Source: Trichuris trichiura
Taxonomy: Eukaryota > Nematoda > Enoplea > Trichinellida > Trichuridae
Reading direction: 5' to 3'
Length of the DNA stretch: 64,000 nt
Assembly: GCA_037903355.1 (NCBI GenBank)
Contig: JBAJFE010000060.1
Location: 1-64,000 of the forward strand
A model generated the notes under the pieces. That model was not told where the DNA came from, did not search any database, and saw only the letters and a program-made list of their open reading frames with translations. This document shows, in pieces, positions 51,984 through 64,000 of this stretch (the first letter of the stretch is position 1; the number at the start of each line of letters is the position of its first letter). The translations under genes were made by a program, and so were the position numbers.

Positions 51984-54900
51984 TCACTGCGGAGACTTGG
52001 CCAAAAGTTTATGCCACATCGTCAAAGGTGCTGTGGGATTATCCATCATACGCTGCCAGTGACCAAATTCTTTGCCGCTACAGCGTGCACCAACAGTGAC
52101 GTGGCCAATGGTCGTGAATTCCGTTACACTGTGGGCTTCTCTTACGCTCACACGCAAGTAGACCCTCTGAAAATAAACGCAAAGCCGAAGCTAGATGCTG
52201 CACTATGAACAGCATTCATAAAGAACGACGACGCGTTCGCCTGTCCTAAGATGCCACTCATTAACGTGTACAATTGCGATAGGCAACAGCAAAAATTGAC
52301 AAACTCTGACGGTAGTAAACACTCACGTTCAGATGAATTTGATTGAGAGAAAATATCATCGATTCGTTGAAACGAACACAGCCTTTTTCTGCCTGCTGAA
52401 TCGATGTCTTTCTGCGAAGAACATTCGGTCCGTAGACGAGGTAAACCCGGATTACAATTCCTGAAAATTTGACAGTTGCCAACATTAGTCCATTCCTCCT
52501 CTTTGAAAGGGAACCTTATTTGAAACGCATAGCAACCATCGGCTACCTTCAATTGCTAGATCATCATTTATACCATTATAATACATGTGTTCATATTTGG
52601 TTACACACAAGAGATACTATAGCACGCAAGTGTACAAGCAGATGTACAGTTATAGGAGGTCCTCTACCTTGCTAACGTTGGAATCACAGCGTTCCGGAAG
52701 CACTTTCAAAACTGAACTGTATTCTATATTTTCCTGTTCATCCATGCATGGCTAAAGTAGCTGTTTCGTTTAATGCAGTGATTTCCAAGGGGACGTTGGA
52801 AACCAAGAGAGCTGTGAAAAGACTGGAGGAAGGCTGAAGGTGATGCAACATTATTGTCTGTTAAACGTTGGTCAATGATTGAGAGTCAATGGGCTGCAAG
52901 AAAAGGTACTCGCCGTTGAATTAGTTTTTCTAGCTCTCCAGCCGAGCCTGTGAAACCTCCTGTGGAACGCCAGAAACTGTGGCAGACAAAGGGCGAGACG
53001 CGTGCGCCGGCTGGGGAGCCCTAGCGACGTCCAGGTGGCCACTGGCGGGAAAAAGATTAAAAACTATGGTTATCAGCACAACGAAAAACGGGAAAAGCCG
53101 TAGAAGACCTTACAACCATGAAAATTCAACCCGTTACAAAACATCCAGTTTTCATGTTTTCATTATTGTTATTACTATTAGCATTACCATTACTGTCCCA
53201 CAAAGTTGCACTGGCTTTTGCAAAACTGTTAATACAAGAGTGAGAAAATTGCTTTGTCTTAATAAAATTCGCGTTGCCTGAAATGCAGTGCCCTACACCT
53301 TCCCAACGGATTCAGCAAAGACCAACAACAACTGATAAAAACATTTACATGGCCTGGTCGAGTGGGTGCACTTCGGTCACTAAAAAGAGATGGTAGTACT
53401 GCTTTAGATTAGTTCATAAAGGAGCCTTTGTTGCCACTGCCGATTGCACTCTGACCTTCTCGATAGTCGTGTTCATTAAGTAGGGAAGTCCAGAAATTCA
53501 AACGAGAAATAGGCCACTTAAACTAGCAAGCACACTGAATCTACCATGAAAAGTCTCATTTTTGCTGATTCGAAATTCCAGTAGAAAGGGTAATCTTCAA
53601 AACGCACCTTTACAGTAACCGCTGTCTGCCGTTCTTACATTTTTCACCTTCATAATGACCACAGTGAGTCGCTGAGCTGCAGGCGAATACGAAAGAGAGA
53701 AGAGCACGTCTCCAACCTGCTTCTTCCCATCGTCAATGCCGTCAACATTTTGAACCTTAATAAGCTTGAATTAAAAAGGAAAACAGCATCACGTCACCTA
53801 CTTTGCTAGCAGGAGAAAGAACAAGCCAGTTAGTGCAAGATTTTGTGATTCGCAAATCCCTTAACCTTATCTTTGATTGGCCAACCAGTTGAGCCGCTGC
53901 TTTATCGTCGGACAAACTGTGAGTATACATTTGGCAAAGCAAGGCAACTCGGCGTAAATCTTTTTCAAATATGCACTGCTCGAACTCCTCTTCAATTTTG
54001 GTTGTCACAGTGCAAGCGATTGGCTTAAAGGAAAAAATGGACGTTCCTCTAAAGGGTCCCATATTGCCTACCTTTGTTTTGAACAATGGCTTTTGATGAG
54101 GAAGTAGAAAGAGAAGAAACCAAATTTCATTTCCGGGTGGAATAAGGCGAGCATCATGCAGTTGCAGCAAATAAATGGACAGCATGTTGGTTGGTCTAAA
54201 GATGAGCGCCTAGAACTCTTGCTTTGTCATCATTTAACCGTATACATCTGAATGGAGAAGTGCCGTCACCACATCCCTTTAAGAAGTTTTTCTGCACTAA
54301 ATGCCAATTTCTCTGTAGTTAAACTTTCGAGCATCGCTTCCTTTGCGGTTTATTACATCTCATTTAACTAAAAGATCTAGCAATGTATCCACACTTTTTG
54401 CATGCTTACGAAAGCGTACTTCTACCATTGTGAACTACCTGTTACATTATGTAAACTACAGCACTGGAGCAATTTATTCTACTTTAACATATTCATAGCA
54501 CCGTTTTTCCAATCGGTAGTTAAATCCATACACACTGTCAAAATATTACTAACGAGCTACCGCTTTCCCATTTTCTTGAGCACAAAAAGTTTCTGACAGA
54601 CTGGATTATGATAGCTCATCTTTTTCACTAATAGAAAAACAGTCGGCTTATGCAGCCTTTATACGATGAATGCTCGGAAAGTTCCTTGAAAAACGGTGCA
54701 GTGTCTAACAAGACGCCAACCGATCGGCCAAAACATGTTTAATCGTCCGTTATCCTCGCACTCGTACAGAGAGATAGCCTCATTCGACGCTGCGCCTGTG
54801 TGCTACAAGCTGCTCCTAAAGTAACCGTTTTTCTCGTGATACGAAAAATCTCCGTTTTGAGGTCAAAGCTATCACTAAATTTCTATCCAAGCTTGATTGG

Positions 54901-57900
54901 TAGCCGAAGAGGATTATTCAACTTTTGCAGCAGGTCTACAAGAGTGGTGTATCATCTAAACCAGTTGTCTATGAGTGGAGAGGGCGTTTCAAGGAGGGCA
55001 CAGAGGCCATCGAAGACGACCGGAATGGGAAAACCAGCAACCGCGAACCAGCGGAAAAATTGTGGCCCTTGTACGGAACCTAGTAGTAGGAGATCACAGA
55101 ATTATCATCAGAAGAATTGCTTGAGTGGCTGGGATCTCCTTCCATTCAGCATTTGGAATACTGCATAAAATCCTTGGTCGGAGGAAGCTTTTAGCTCGGT
55201 GGATCCCGAAAGCGTTGCGCGAAGGACAGCTGGTTCGACGCTTTACCCTTTTTCGGGAGCTTTTAACGAAGATTGAAGCAAATGAGACCAGGAGTTTTGA
55301 CCATATCGTCATGGGACATGAAACGTGCATCTACCAATATGACCTTGAAAATAGGATCCGATCGAAGCAGCGGTTACTGAGGGCGTCAGCAGGTCTAGTC
55401 AAGTTCAAAGCGCAGCGCTCGGCTAGAAAGGTTATGGCGATCATATTCTAGGACTCAGACGGAGTAATTCCGACCGACTTTCTCGAAGAAGAGGGAACAG
55501 TCACGGAAAGTTATTGCGTAACAGTACTGCGAAACGTACAGACGGCACTGACAAGGAAACGGGGTGGAAAGTTGCACCTCGGTGTCCTTTTCCATCACGA
55601 TAACGCGCCGGCTCATTCGTCAAGGACTGTGAGCACTGTTCTTTGTGAGTTTTGGTAGGAAGTCATTGTTCCACCCACCCTACAGTCCAAATGTTGCCCC
55701 GTCAGACTTTTTCTTCTTCCCAAAGTTAAAGATATGTTTAAAAAGTACGTTGTTCGAGTCAATGGATCAGGCGAAACGAGATGCCTCGACTTGGCGCAAT
55801 ACACGTCCTCCAGGGTGCCCACGGTCTGCAGAGTGCAGACACCGCCAGCAGAAGTGCCTAGACGCTGACGAAAAACAGGTTAAGAAACAAGTTTGACGTC
55901 ATTTCAAATAAAATTTTTATTTAGCTTTTCCGGAAACTTTCGTACAACCTTGGTATCTTTCATGCTTTTCCTAACGCACAAATACTACTGTCCTTTTAGA
56001 ACTGTTAATTGACAAATGCATCAACACTTTCTAATAGCGTCACTGTTGTGACATGCACCGCCTATACTGTTTAAACAAATAAACATCGGCTAGAAAGCCT
56101 TGCCATGATTTAATTTTTGAAGCTAGTTATTCAAAGCTTAGCTTACCCGTAGAACCTGAAGCATACAGCGAGGCACTTCATTTATGCTTTGCCAATGGCT
56201 TTACAGTTAAGTTTTCGTAGTCATCAATAACTCCAACCTTACTGATGGTAAGGTTAAACTGTTTCTTATACGGAATGTATGTCCCGTTGACAACTTTTCT
56301 GAAAAGTTTTCAACGGGACATTCATTCCGTATAAGAAACAGTTTAATATGCAAATCCACAGTCCCGTAGTACTAAGAAGTTACATTTACAATGGTAAAGG
56401 TATACCTAATAATCGATAAAACATTTAGGAAAAATGTGAAGCATTCAAATATTGGTAATATTCTTAGTTTTGGAAATAAATTTATCAGTGCATGTTCACG
56501 CGAAATAGTGTTTAATGTCGCCTGAAAGGGCTGAACCCCATTTTGGAAGCACGGTTCACAGTGACGCTGTGCCGTGAGAAACTACTGCAAGCAATCAGTC
56601 CGCCCGTTAATCGAAGTAAGAAATAGCATAAGTATTTGAGGCTCAAATTCACCTGGAGTAAGCCAATCGAACTTCCACTATCCCACAGTCTGATTCGTCA
56701 CCGCTCAAATCTGCCATTGAAGATAGGGACAAGAGACTGTCACAAGAGACAGCAGGCTTCAGTGTGCTTGTGTCCACAACGAGCCGCTTCATTTCTTTAT
56801 GAAAAGATTAATTGTAAAGCGAATACGGAAAGATAATAGTGCAAATACCAAGCGAGCTATTGGATGACGGTGAACTGCCAGACGAGGTGGTTGCAAGCAG
56901 GCGATCGTGAGGGATAAGTAGATCAGTCACTGGTCGCCCTGAACTACATTCTAACCATGAACTCGTTTGAGCATCCCGTTTAACGTTCTTGAACACTGAA
57001 CTGGCGTCCTTTTCCTGCTCCATTCCAGTTCGGTCAAACAAGTTTAGGCAAGAAGTTGAAGTCGCCGACTTGCATACAACTGCTGGGCGTGATGCATCAC
57101 TTATTGCACAATGTCGGTAAGGAACCAAGCAAAGGCGGTTATGAACTTTCGTAACGGCGCCATTTGTCTAAACCATCACTTTTATTAGTTGACTGGTGCC
57201 AGTATTCAGCTGCAAGGTAGGATTTTTTGTCTCAAACTCGCCTTCCAGTTATTTATATTTAGCCATGTTAGCAAAAGAGCCGTTCATTAGACAACTGTTT
57301 TGCTCATAGCTAGCACAAAGGGCTTTTCTGTGGATACACCTAGTCGCTTCAGCGGTACGAGCTTTGACCGCATGCAGAAAATTCCGCGTATGTTTTAGAC
57401 TCCAGGAATGTTTGTGTTAGGAAAGCTGTAGATAAATGGTTTCGCTCATTTTCATAATGGGTGGCGAGAAATTAGTGCTCACGTTAAGTCAGCTGGGACA
57501 CTGCACTGTCTTCGTTTCGTTTTGGCATTAGAACAACCAACACCCATTGTCACATATGCTACGCGTACGGAAAAGCGACTGCGGGCAGGTACGAAATGAT
57601 TTGCCAAATTTTTGCATGAGAGCTTTAACAACTTAGTTGAACGTCAGTCTAGCAGTATATCAACTATGATATCCATCAGTAATGCTTGGACATCCCGCAG
57701 ACAGAGCTTGAGAAGAGGAGCGAACAAAAGGCCCGCCAACCATCAGTGACTTCATACTGTTCCCAAGTGACTACAGTTCAGAGTTTAGAAACGTTTCGCT
57801 CCCATGATGTACTGTGCCGACGCCTTCCAGATGATTTGACACAAGCGAACAAAGTTTAAACTGCTAGTGTCGCTACAGAACTCTGTATTAAACGCCGCGC

Positions 57901-60463
57901 ATTTGCGTGCCTGGGTCCTGAACATGAGCGTTGACTTTTTTATAAGGCGCTCAAGCGTGCTTACCCTTGTCTTCCTTCTGGTTCCACTGCGTCAGTGATG
58001 CGCTGATGAACACGAGAAGATACTTATTGTTCGCGTTTGATGAAATCTGCTCAGTACTACTGAATAGTGGTAGCTGCTTCCAGAAAGAAGCACATGCACG
58101 CTCGAACGGTATACCAGTCAGCAAGAGAATTCAAAGGAAACTCTACTGACATATGTACTGGAACAACCAAGTCTTCTTCTGGCATAGCAGATGCTCGCGG
58201 TTTTCTAAAAGAGCGCGGTTCGTAAGTACTCTGCTGTGCACTGTACTCCCTGGCCTTCCCTTCTTTGCATTACCACTTCCGCCGGTGTCCCAGAAACCAT
58301 CCAAATTAAAAGATTTTTGCTATTTGCAAAGAGGTTTGTCCATTTTTTCTATTTGAAACTTGCCTCTTCCCTAAAGGAGCTCAGCTAAACAGATAGCAGA
58401 AGGTCACGGACAGCAGTGACGAATACGCGATCGACTGAGATTTTGTTGCAGTGAAACTGTGTAATTTTAAGACAACGCTGGCAGGATTTGCGGTTCAACT
58501 CAATTATTAATATTATGTCTGACACTGATGGAGAGACTCGTTTAGTCCTGAAACCTCTGTCCAAAAATGAAAGGCTGCACGGAGTTTGATCCATGCATAT
58601 GATGGAAAATTCCCATACCCATGAACACACTGTCTTCAAAATGATTGTCTCTTTTTTTCGAATGGCAAAATCTCCGTCTGCTGTCGAATAGAGAAAAGAA
58701 GAACCGATTGATGTGCGAATTTGTCCGGTATCACTCCGTCTGCTGTTCGGAGTGGGCAAGCAAAGGGAGTACTGAGCTCATTACACAGGTCATAGAATGC
58801 AATTGCATTGTACCAAGGAATGAAAACCATTTTTCCATTAGTGAAAGTCTATTTTGAAAAAAGTAATGATTAAGTAATTATGTAACTTTACGCAACTTGA
58901 AAGAAAGAACGTCTACCGCTACTGCAGCGCTGCTTCGTTGGCCTTGCTCTTACCAGCGTATGAAAGAATTGATTGACACGGATTTTATGCTTCGCGCAAT
59001 GTGACGACGTGGGATACCTCATATTAGCTTAATCCTGTACGAAGTGTAAATCGTTCTATTCTTTGTCCATAGGTAAGGAAGGATGCTACGCTGAATATTT
59101 TTGGGAAGCAGAACTTGAAGTTCCAACGTCAGGTTGTGAACACAAACGCTAAGGAGGTAGATATTCATGAGCACGGAACTTACAAATGGTGGAAAATTTT
59201 TCAACTTTGCAGCAAGTCGGTCGAGGCACAGCTGACGTCCAACGAGCTGACACGGTTTAAGCGTACTTTTTTACTTATGATTAACCCACTTTTTCCTCTG
59301 AAGAAAACGGCACTTGTCTCAGTTAAACGGCGTTTCAAAGCAGTTGACCTCTCAGTTCGTTCATTGAAACAGAGACAGTCAATGAATCAATTTTTAAAAC
59401 GACATTTAGTAAGCCTGTATGCCTAAAAGGCACCTCCTGAGAAGGAAATTAACGGCAACAACTTATTAACTCATTTACTTCCACTCACTGAGCCCCGTCG
59501 AACTGCCATATAACGAAAACGTCGTTTACTGCAATGTTACATGCAAACGACAATCATTTTTCACAACCTAATGGCGTGAAGTGCAGAGAAGTGACAGTCG
59601 TACTGCGGAAGTTGTCTTTGACCGTAAGAATCACATCGCTCACTTTGATTTTGATTGCATGTTGAACTTCTTATCAACCTGTTTGAAGTTAAGCACAAAT
59701 CTAACTTAAAAGGAAAAAACTGAAACTGCCTTGTTACTTACGCATTCCGCTTTCAGCCCGGTCAATAAGTAGTATTGCTTCAAACAATTGACGGACGGTA
59801 AAGACGGAAGTAGCTCGTTTTGGGAACTCCAGAGTGTAACGGACATATGCGCTATTGGCAACAGCGTAATTTCTATTCCTTAAACTGCCCTGCCGGAACA
59901 CGTCTGTTTATAGATTCGCGCCATGAAATGAGTAACAATGAAGTTCAACAGTTGAAGGCTGACTTCGCAGCTCCCATGTGCAATGAAAATGATTAGACAA
60001 AACAGTATGATTCAGTTTTAACTAGAAAGAGCAGCAGTTTTCCTTCCTACAACAGTTCTTGCATACCTTTGCCTTTCGTGAGTGCGCTTAGAGATGACGT
60101 CAAACCTGTGAATATTTCGTCTTTTACGAAGGTTAACAACGATGCGCACGTTATGAATAATTGGGAACCGAGTCTAACAAGCGGCAAGAGGGCCACACAC
60201 GTCACTGTGGCTCAGAAGCGTGCAGATGAAACATCAATACTTGCCTTTTGAAGTAATCTCAAATGAGTAACGGCGTTTGGTGTACCAGCTTCTTCATTCA
60301 GTCGCTCGTACTTTCGCCAGCACATTCGTTTTTGAATGAGGCTAATAAAAGAATCGTTTGGGCAAATTTGGGCAAGCTTCAGTCGTTTTATGAGTGCCGG
60401 CAGCAACAGGCAAATAACAGCGCCAATCAGCAGCAACAAAATGATAACGCCGTAGTCGATCAT
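51984..60463 (-). CDS. Synaptotagmin-like membrane protein with two C2 domains lacking calcium-site aspartates
   Basis: Nine exons: 60463-60245, 60173-60067, 57099-56849, 56689-56653, 54195-54072, 54023-53802, 53755-53608, 52460-52327, 52166-51984; 474 aa, phases agree throughout. Residues 3-25 form one N-terminal membrane helix (DYGVIILLLLIGAVICLLL); a 180-residue linker follows. C2A starts EVRLAYSR-PTNMLSIYLLQL HDARL; C2B starts GDVLFSLSYSPAAQRLTVVI and ends IGHVTVGARCSGKEFGHWQR and NPTAPLTMWHKLL, the synaptotagmin C-terminal hallmark. In calcium-binding C2 domains the SDPYVK loop supplies aspartates; here C2A has PGNEIWFLLF and C2B has SGYCKGIVIRVY, so neither should bind calcium. This resembles the calcium-independent synaptotagmins. 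Intron 1 begins GCAAGT. Exon 2 and the acceptor of exon 3 rest mainly on phase and frame and are the weakest parts. Confidence 0.88.
53068..53156. mobile_element. Fragment of the foldback family
   Basis: About 90 bases (GGTTATCAGCACAACG ... CCAGTTTTCAT) match, inverted, the segment at 8689-8790 including its left tail, so this is one end of the same family. It lies in a synaptotagmin intron. Adjoining sequence at 52.78-53.05 kb looks like old repeat too, but I found no partner in the window. Confidence 0.7.
54838..55952 (+). pseudogene. Dead mariner transposase
   Basis: Mariner blocks appear in order: a helix-turn-helix part (VVYEWRGRFKEGTEAIEDDR), WIPKALREGQLVRRFTLFRE, the first catalytic block now GHETCIYQYD where the family has an aspartate before ET, then HHDNAPAHSS with the second aspartate, and SPNVAPSDFFFFPKLK with the third. 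The frame is broken by at least two shifts and by stop codons (for example after MAIIF near 55450 and inside the block before VPPTL near 55658). A 3' end GAAACTTTCGTACAACCTT near 55952 looks like a terminal repeat; no left partner was found. It lies in the synaptotagmin intron 54196-56652. Confidence 0.9.
56254..56346. mobile_element. Short palindromic MITE
   Basis: A 93 bp hairpin of about 40-base arms (CTGTTTCTTATACGGAATG ... ) flanked by TTAA on both sides. Its TACGGAATGTATGTCCCGTTG core is shared with the element at 43.8 kb. It lies in the same synaptotagmin intron as the dead mariner. Confidence 0.85.
57100..60066. other. Large synaptotagmin intron
   Basis: Nearly 3 kb between exons 2 and 3 of the synaptotagmin-like gene. 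Open frames on both strands (for example 58759-58385 on -, 59115-59426 on +) have no ATG-to-splice structure that I can support and no family resemblance. Confidence 0.4.
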
Positions 60464-62891
60464 GGTAATTGTTAAGAAGGCGGATCGATTGGCTTTCTTT
60501 TTAGTAACTAATTCAGCCAAAATCATAAGGCTTCTAACCGTAAAAGCACAGGACACAATTTTGGTTCCTTGCGCAGTCGCTGCAGTTATCCTGAAACGGT
60601 AATTCCAAAGAATAGTGCAACAACTACACCGCTGCAGCTTTCAGCCTCCGCGCTCGGTCGTCAGCAAATCGGCTTACATTACCTTAATGACGCAGCAGTA
60701 TTTATGATAGTCCTTATAGTCGCATTGAGTCAGGTTAGCTAGTAGAAACATCAGAAACTGTTGGGCAGTCAATGAGCTCTCACCAACCTCCGGCATAAGC
60801 TGACATGTTCACTAGCGCTAATCGAACAGGAGAAAATGGTTAGCTGCAAAACGAACGGTATCGTAAGAATCATGCTTTCTAAGGAAAAGGTCACTTGTGC
60901 GCTCACTGGCTGCCTGCCGAGTAAACAGCAAACGTAAGTTTCCGTCTATACGTAATTTCTTCACAATAATGACCGCTTGAACGGTATAGTGAAACAGCTG
61001 GCTTAGGCTAAAATCAAACAACTTTGATAAATTCAATAATCTTCTTCGGCCAGAGTGGGCAGCAGAAACGAAGCTGTATTACTGCTACACGTCACTGTCT
61101 AGGACGTGCACGGATCGGTCGATATCAGCCCGTTCAAGCGGGCTTTCCTTGCGCATAAAAGTTCATCAAAGCACTCATTAGTGCCTCCACGTGTCACCGA
61201 CAACTGACCATCTATTCATTGTACACGATCGCGCATAAGCACTCTCATTTCTAAATTCCGTTTTTCACTGGCAAAATAACAACATCGCATTGTGCCATTA
61301 TTAATATGGTAAGGATAGGTTCTCTGCCCGCCTACGCATCTAAATTGTAACTCACAACGATTTTCTTCCTTACATAACCACGCGCTCACGCTATATTGTG
61401 TTGCACTAGTTGTTTTATTAATAATAAAAGAAGGTTTTTAATTTATGCAACCACCACGAATAGCCTGAAGGAGCACTTGCGCCTCTGAGCGACTGACTAG
61501 ACGGGTGACAAAGAAGTTGATAATAGGTTCTATGTTTGTCACTAAGTTCCGTCTTTAACGTCAACAAAAGATCTACACTTACGAAATGCTCTTCTCGTGA
61601 AAAGGGAAAAATAAAAGCACAAACAGCTAAAAAGGTGTTTGAAAAAAATAAAGCAGTCTTTCCTTTATTAATAATAACCTTCGCTTCTAAGGCAAAAATA
61701 CTTGCTTCAGTTGCATTCTGCTGCTTGACAAGTCAGTGGTGAAACAAGCGATCAAGAAAAGTACCCGCGCCTTTTCTGCGTGCGTGCCACGTGTTCTCGC
61801 CATGTTGAAACATTAGAGCAAAACTACTGTAACCACTGAAACGGTCTCCACACAATGTGCCGCTGCTTTCTCTTCGCCGGAGGAACGTTACTTATAAAAA
61901 GATACCCAGTGCCAAACTGCACAGCGCAAGGCTAAAACATGAAGCCAGCAAGTCGAACGAGCTACCCTCCATTTCTGATTTAAATGCGAATTTAGACAAT
62001 GTGCTCGACATTTGTTGCGCGCTTTCATTGAGAAAATACATATCGACAACAAATTAGTTGATATTCACATTTAATGGGTTTTTCTTGTCACTGCTTTTAC
62101 GCAGAATTACGACAGAGCTAATGAAAAGTGATCTGTTGCCAGAAAAACTTCACTGTTCTTCAAGTGCTAATTGCCAAAAACCAAACAAACGCTTCATTGA
62201 TCGAACATTTTAACCGTACTATTCGTCAATTTTTGCATTTGCTGAGCAACGCTCTAATTGCTTATTCATTTTTAGCATTAAGTTCGGTTCGCCTAACAGG
62301 AATGAATTATACAGTTTAAGCAAGCACCTTGGCGTGAAGTGGAAAAGAGTTAACAAACTTAACAAACTGTGACAGTCAATGTCCAGCTGCCGACCTACGC
62401 GATCGTTCTTCCCATCTATCAATAAAGGACCACATAAAGTATGGTTCCTCCAACTTACAAGTAGCAGCGATCCCTTCCCATCGTCACTCGGAAGATATGG
62501 TAAACAAAGCGGCATCATCAATTAGAGAAGCAATTTCCGTCAGCATGCGTCCCGTTGATAGCAATCTAACGAAATGTCACCATCCACCTTGCTTCTGCAA
62601 CGTTCTTCATGCGCTGTTTTGCCAATTTACTTGAATCTTCTTGGTTCGCAAGTAAAAAAGTTCCAGTCAACTTTACGTCTGTCATGCACTTACAAACGAA
62701 ACAGCGTGCTGATTAGTCTGTTGAAACGCTTGGAACAGAAAAACAACCTAAATGCCTTATTTTGCCATTTGTACTGATAATACTACTCCTTCTCATGTGC
62801 TTTTGTCGCTGAAGTAACAAATATCCCTTGGAATTTTAAGTGTAAAGTTGCTGGTGACTGTTAATGCTCTTAGACGTTCAGAAGGATTTTC
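60464..62891. other. Upstream flank of the synaptotagmin-like gene
   Basis: No gene recognised. Promoter and any 5' UTR exons of the synaptotagmin-like gene would lie here. Confidence 0.35.
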
Positions 62892-62899
62892 ATTTAGAC

Positions 62900-63143
62900 C
62901 AGTGTTTCTCAGCGTGGGCCCTGGGGCCCCCCTGGGGGGCCCTGGGAGATTTTAGGGGAGCCCTGGAAGTCAGGGAGGCCCTGGAAGCCAGGAGGCCCTG
63001 GAGGATAATGCGGCAGGACATTGTCCCAATAAACGGTGGGCCCTTACAAGGATTAGGGGGGCCCTGACAAGGCTTAGGGAGGCTCTGGTGGGCTCTGACA
63101 AGGCCTAGGGGAGCCCTGGGGCAAAAAAGGTTGAGAAACTATG
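62900..63143. mobile_element. Complete hAT-like MITE with perfect 8-bp target duplication
   Basis: Flanked by ATTTAGAC at 62892-62899 and 63144-63151. Ends are CAGTGTTTCTCAGCG and, inverted, CATAGTTTCTCAACC. The 244 bp inside consists of degenerate tandem copies of a GGGAGCCCTGG(A/G) unit and a TTGTCCCAAT block shared with the copy at 1-110. No coding capacity. Confidence 0.9.
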
Positions 63144-63151
63144 ATTTAGAC

Positions 63152-64000
63152 GAATAAAGCACACTGCCAACTTGTCAAGCTCGAGAACAATCCGCAGCAC
63201 TTGAAAAAATGTGGAAAGAATGCTTCGTTAGTTCAAAGTGATACTTTTTGTTGTCGTTTTCCTAACTTTCTTTACCAGTCTTCAGAGGTAACATTTCAAC
63301 AACAGCAAATATAGTTAGCCAGCAACGCTCAACAGTGTTTCAAAGGATAAAGTCATCACGACTGGAAGCCGCATCGTGCCAATCCGTTTCCATTGCTGAT
63401 GCAATGGTCACAGATGTCTTGCATAGACAAAAATAGCCATGAGGCCAAGCTATTGACGCTGGCAAAGCCACAGATCTGAAATGAAGTTCTGACCTGAAGG
63501 TCTTTTAAAAGCTGTATAGTACGTTAAAACATTCAGCGGTGCTGTAGAAAGCTGATGCCTATGATGCGCATAGGTCAGCCTGACATTTTTGAACACTGCC
63601 TATCTGCTTTTCTATTTATGAAGTTCCTTGAATATCCATTAATAATAGAGCTTTCCCAGTTGAAAAATCGAATTGTATTCGCTCTGTTTGCAAATATTGT
63701 TATAAATAAATTAAAGTTTCAAGTCAACTACTTAAATTGAGTACTTCCTAATGAGCGTTCGTTCGCTAATGCTTCAGTTTTCGCTCCCACGGACCATTTA
63801 ACTTCACTAGTCATTTTATTTGCAATTAAAAGAACTGCACATGTTTCACCACAGAGTGGATTGTTAATAGACGCCAGAACACAACGTTCAATTTACAGTT
63901 CGCATCTTTTAGCTCTTTTTAGCTTACTGAGAAAAAGTCGCATGTTCTCAAAAAAATACCTTTGTGATAACAGAGTCCGCTCCGTATGGCTCCAAATTTC
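63152..64000. other. Right edge of the window, no gene seen
   Basis: AT-rich sequence with only short frames; nothing recognised. Confidence 0.4.

Noticed and set aside
63060..63130. Tandem GGGAGCCCTGG units as a possible CRISPR or minisatellite
   Set aside because: They are degenerate internal repeats of a hAT-like MITE with clear ends and target duplication; the genome is eukaryotic.

Overview
This is eukaryotic DNA, most likely from a nematode. The genes have many exons, GT-AG introns that are often only about 50-65 nt long beside a few of several kb, and metazoan protein families (LIN-10/Mint, PHAF1, synaptotagmin, class I HDAC). A clade I nematode such as Trichuris is my guess, from intron sizes and a fairly balanced base composition; I cannot confirm it. 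All exon models below were built by eye from reading frame, splice sites, intron phase and remembered family motifs.

Layout. 1-110: end of a hAT-like element. 2400-3266 (+): inosine triphosphate pyrophosphatase, two exons. 6589-17318 (-): LIN-10/X11/Mint adaptor with PTB and two PDZ domains; its 3.6 kb intron holds a three-deep nest of transposons and another intron holds a 190 bp GAA/TTC array. 17.3-30.8 kb: mostly unassigned, with a NUDT9-like gene on + (24906-26828) that seems to lack its Nudix box, and several orphan candidate exons. 30853-46796 (-): PHAF1 (C16orf70, UPF0183), 13 exons; a single-exon leucine-rich-repeat membrane protein (36353-38116, +) lies inside one of its introns on the other strand. 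47944-50152 (+): class I histone deacetylase, 12 exons, head to head with PHAF1 across 1.1 kb. 51984-60463 (-): synaptotagmin-like double-C2 protein, tail to tail with the HDAC; its introns hold a dead mariner and palindromic MITEs. 62900-63143: a complete hAT-like MITE.

The genes do not form one pathway. LIN-10/Mint and synaptotagmin both belong to membrane traffic at synapses and polarised membranes, PHAF1 to autophagy, and the HDAC and ITPase are housekeeping genes. The repeats are informative: at least two palindromic (foldback) families and hAT-like elements recur across the window, two of the hAT copies with perfect 8-bp target duplications, and they are nested in one another.
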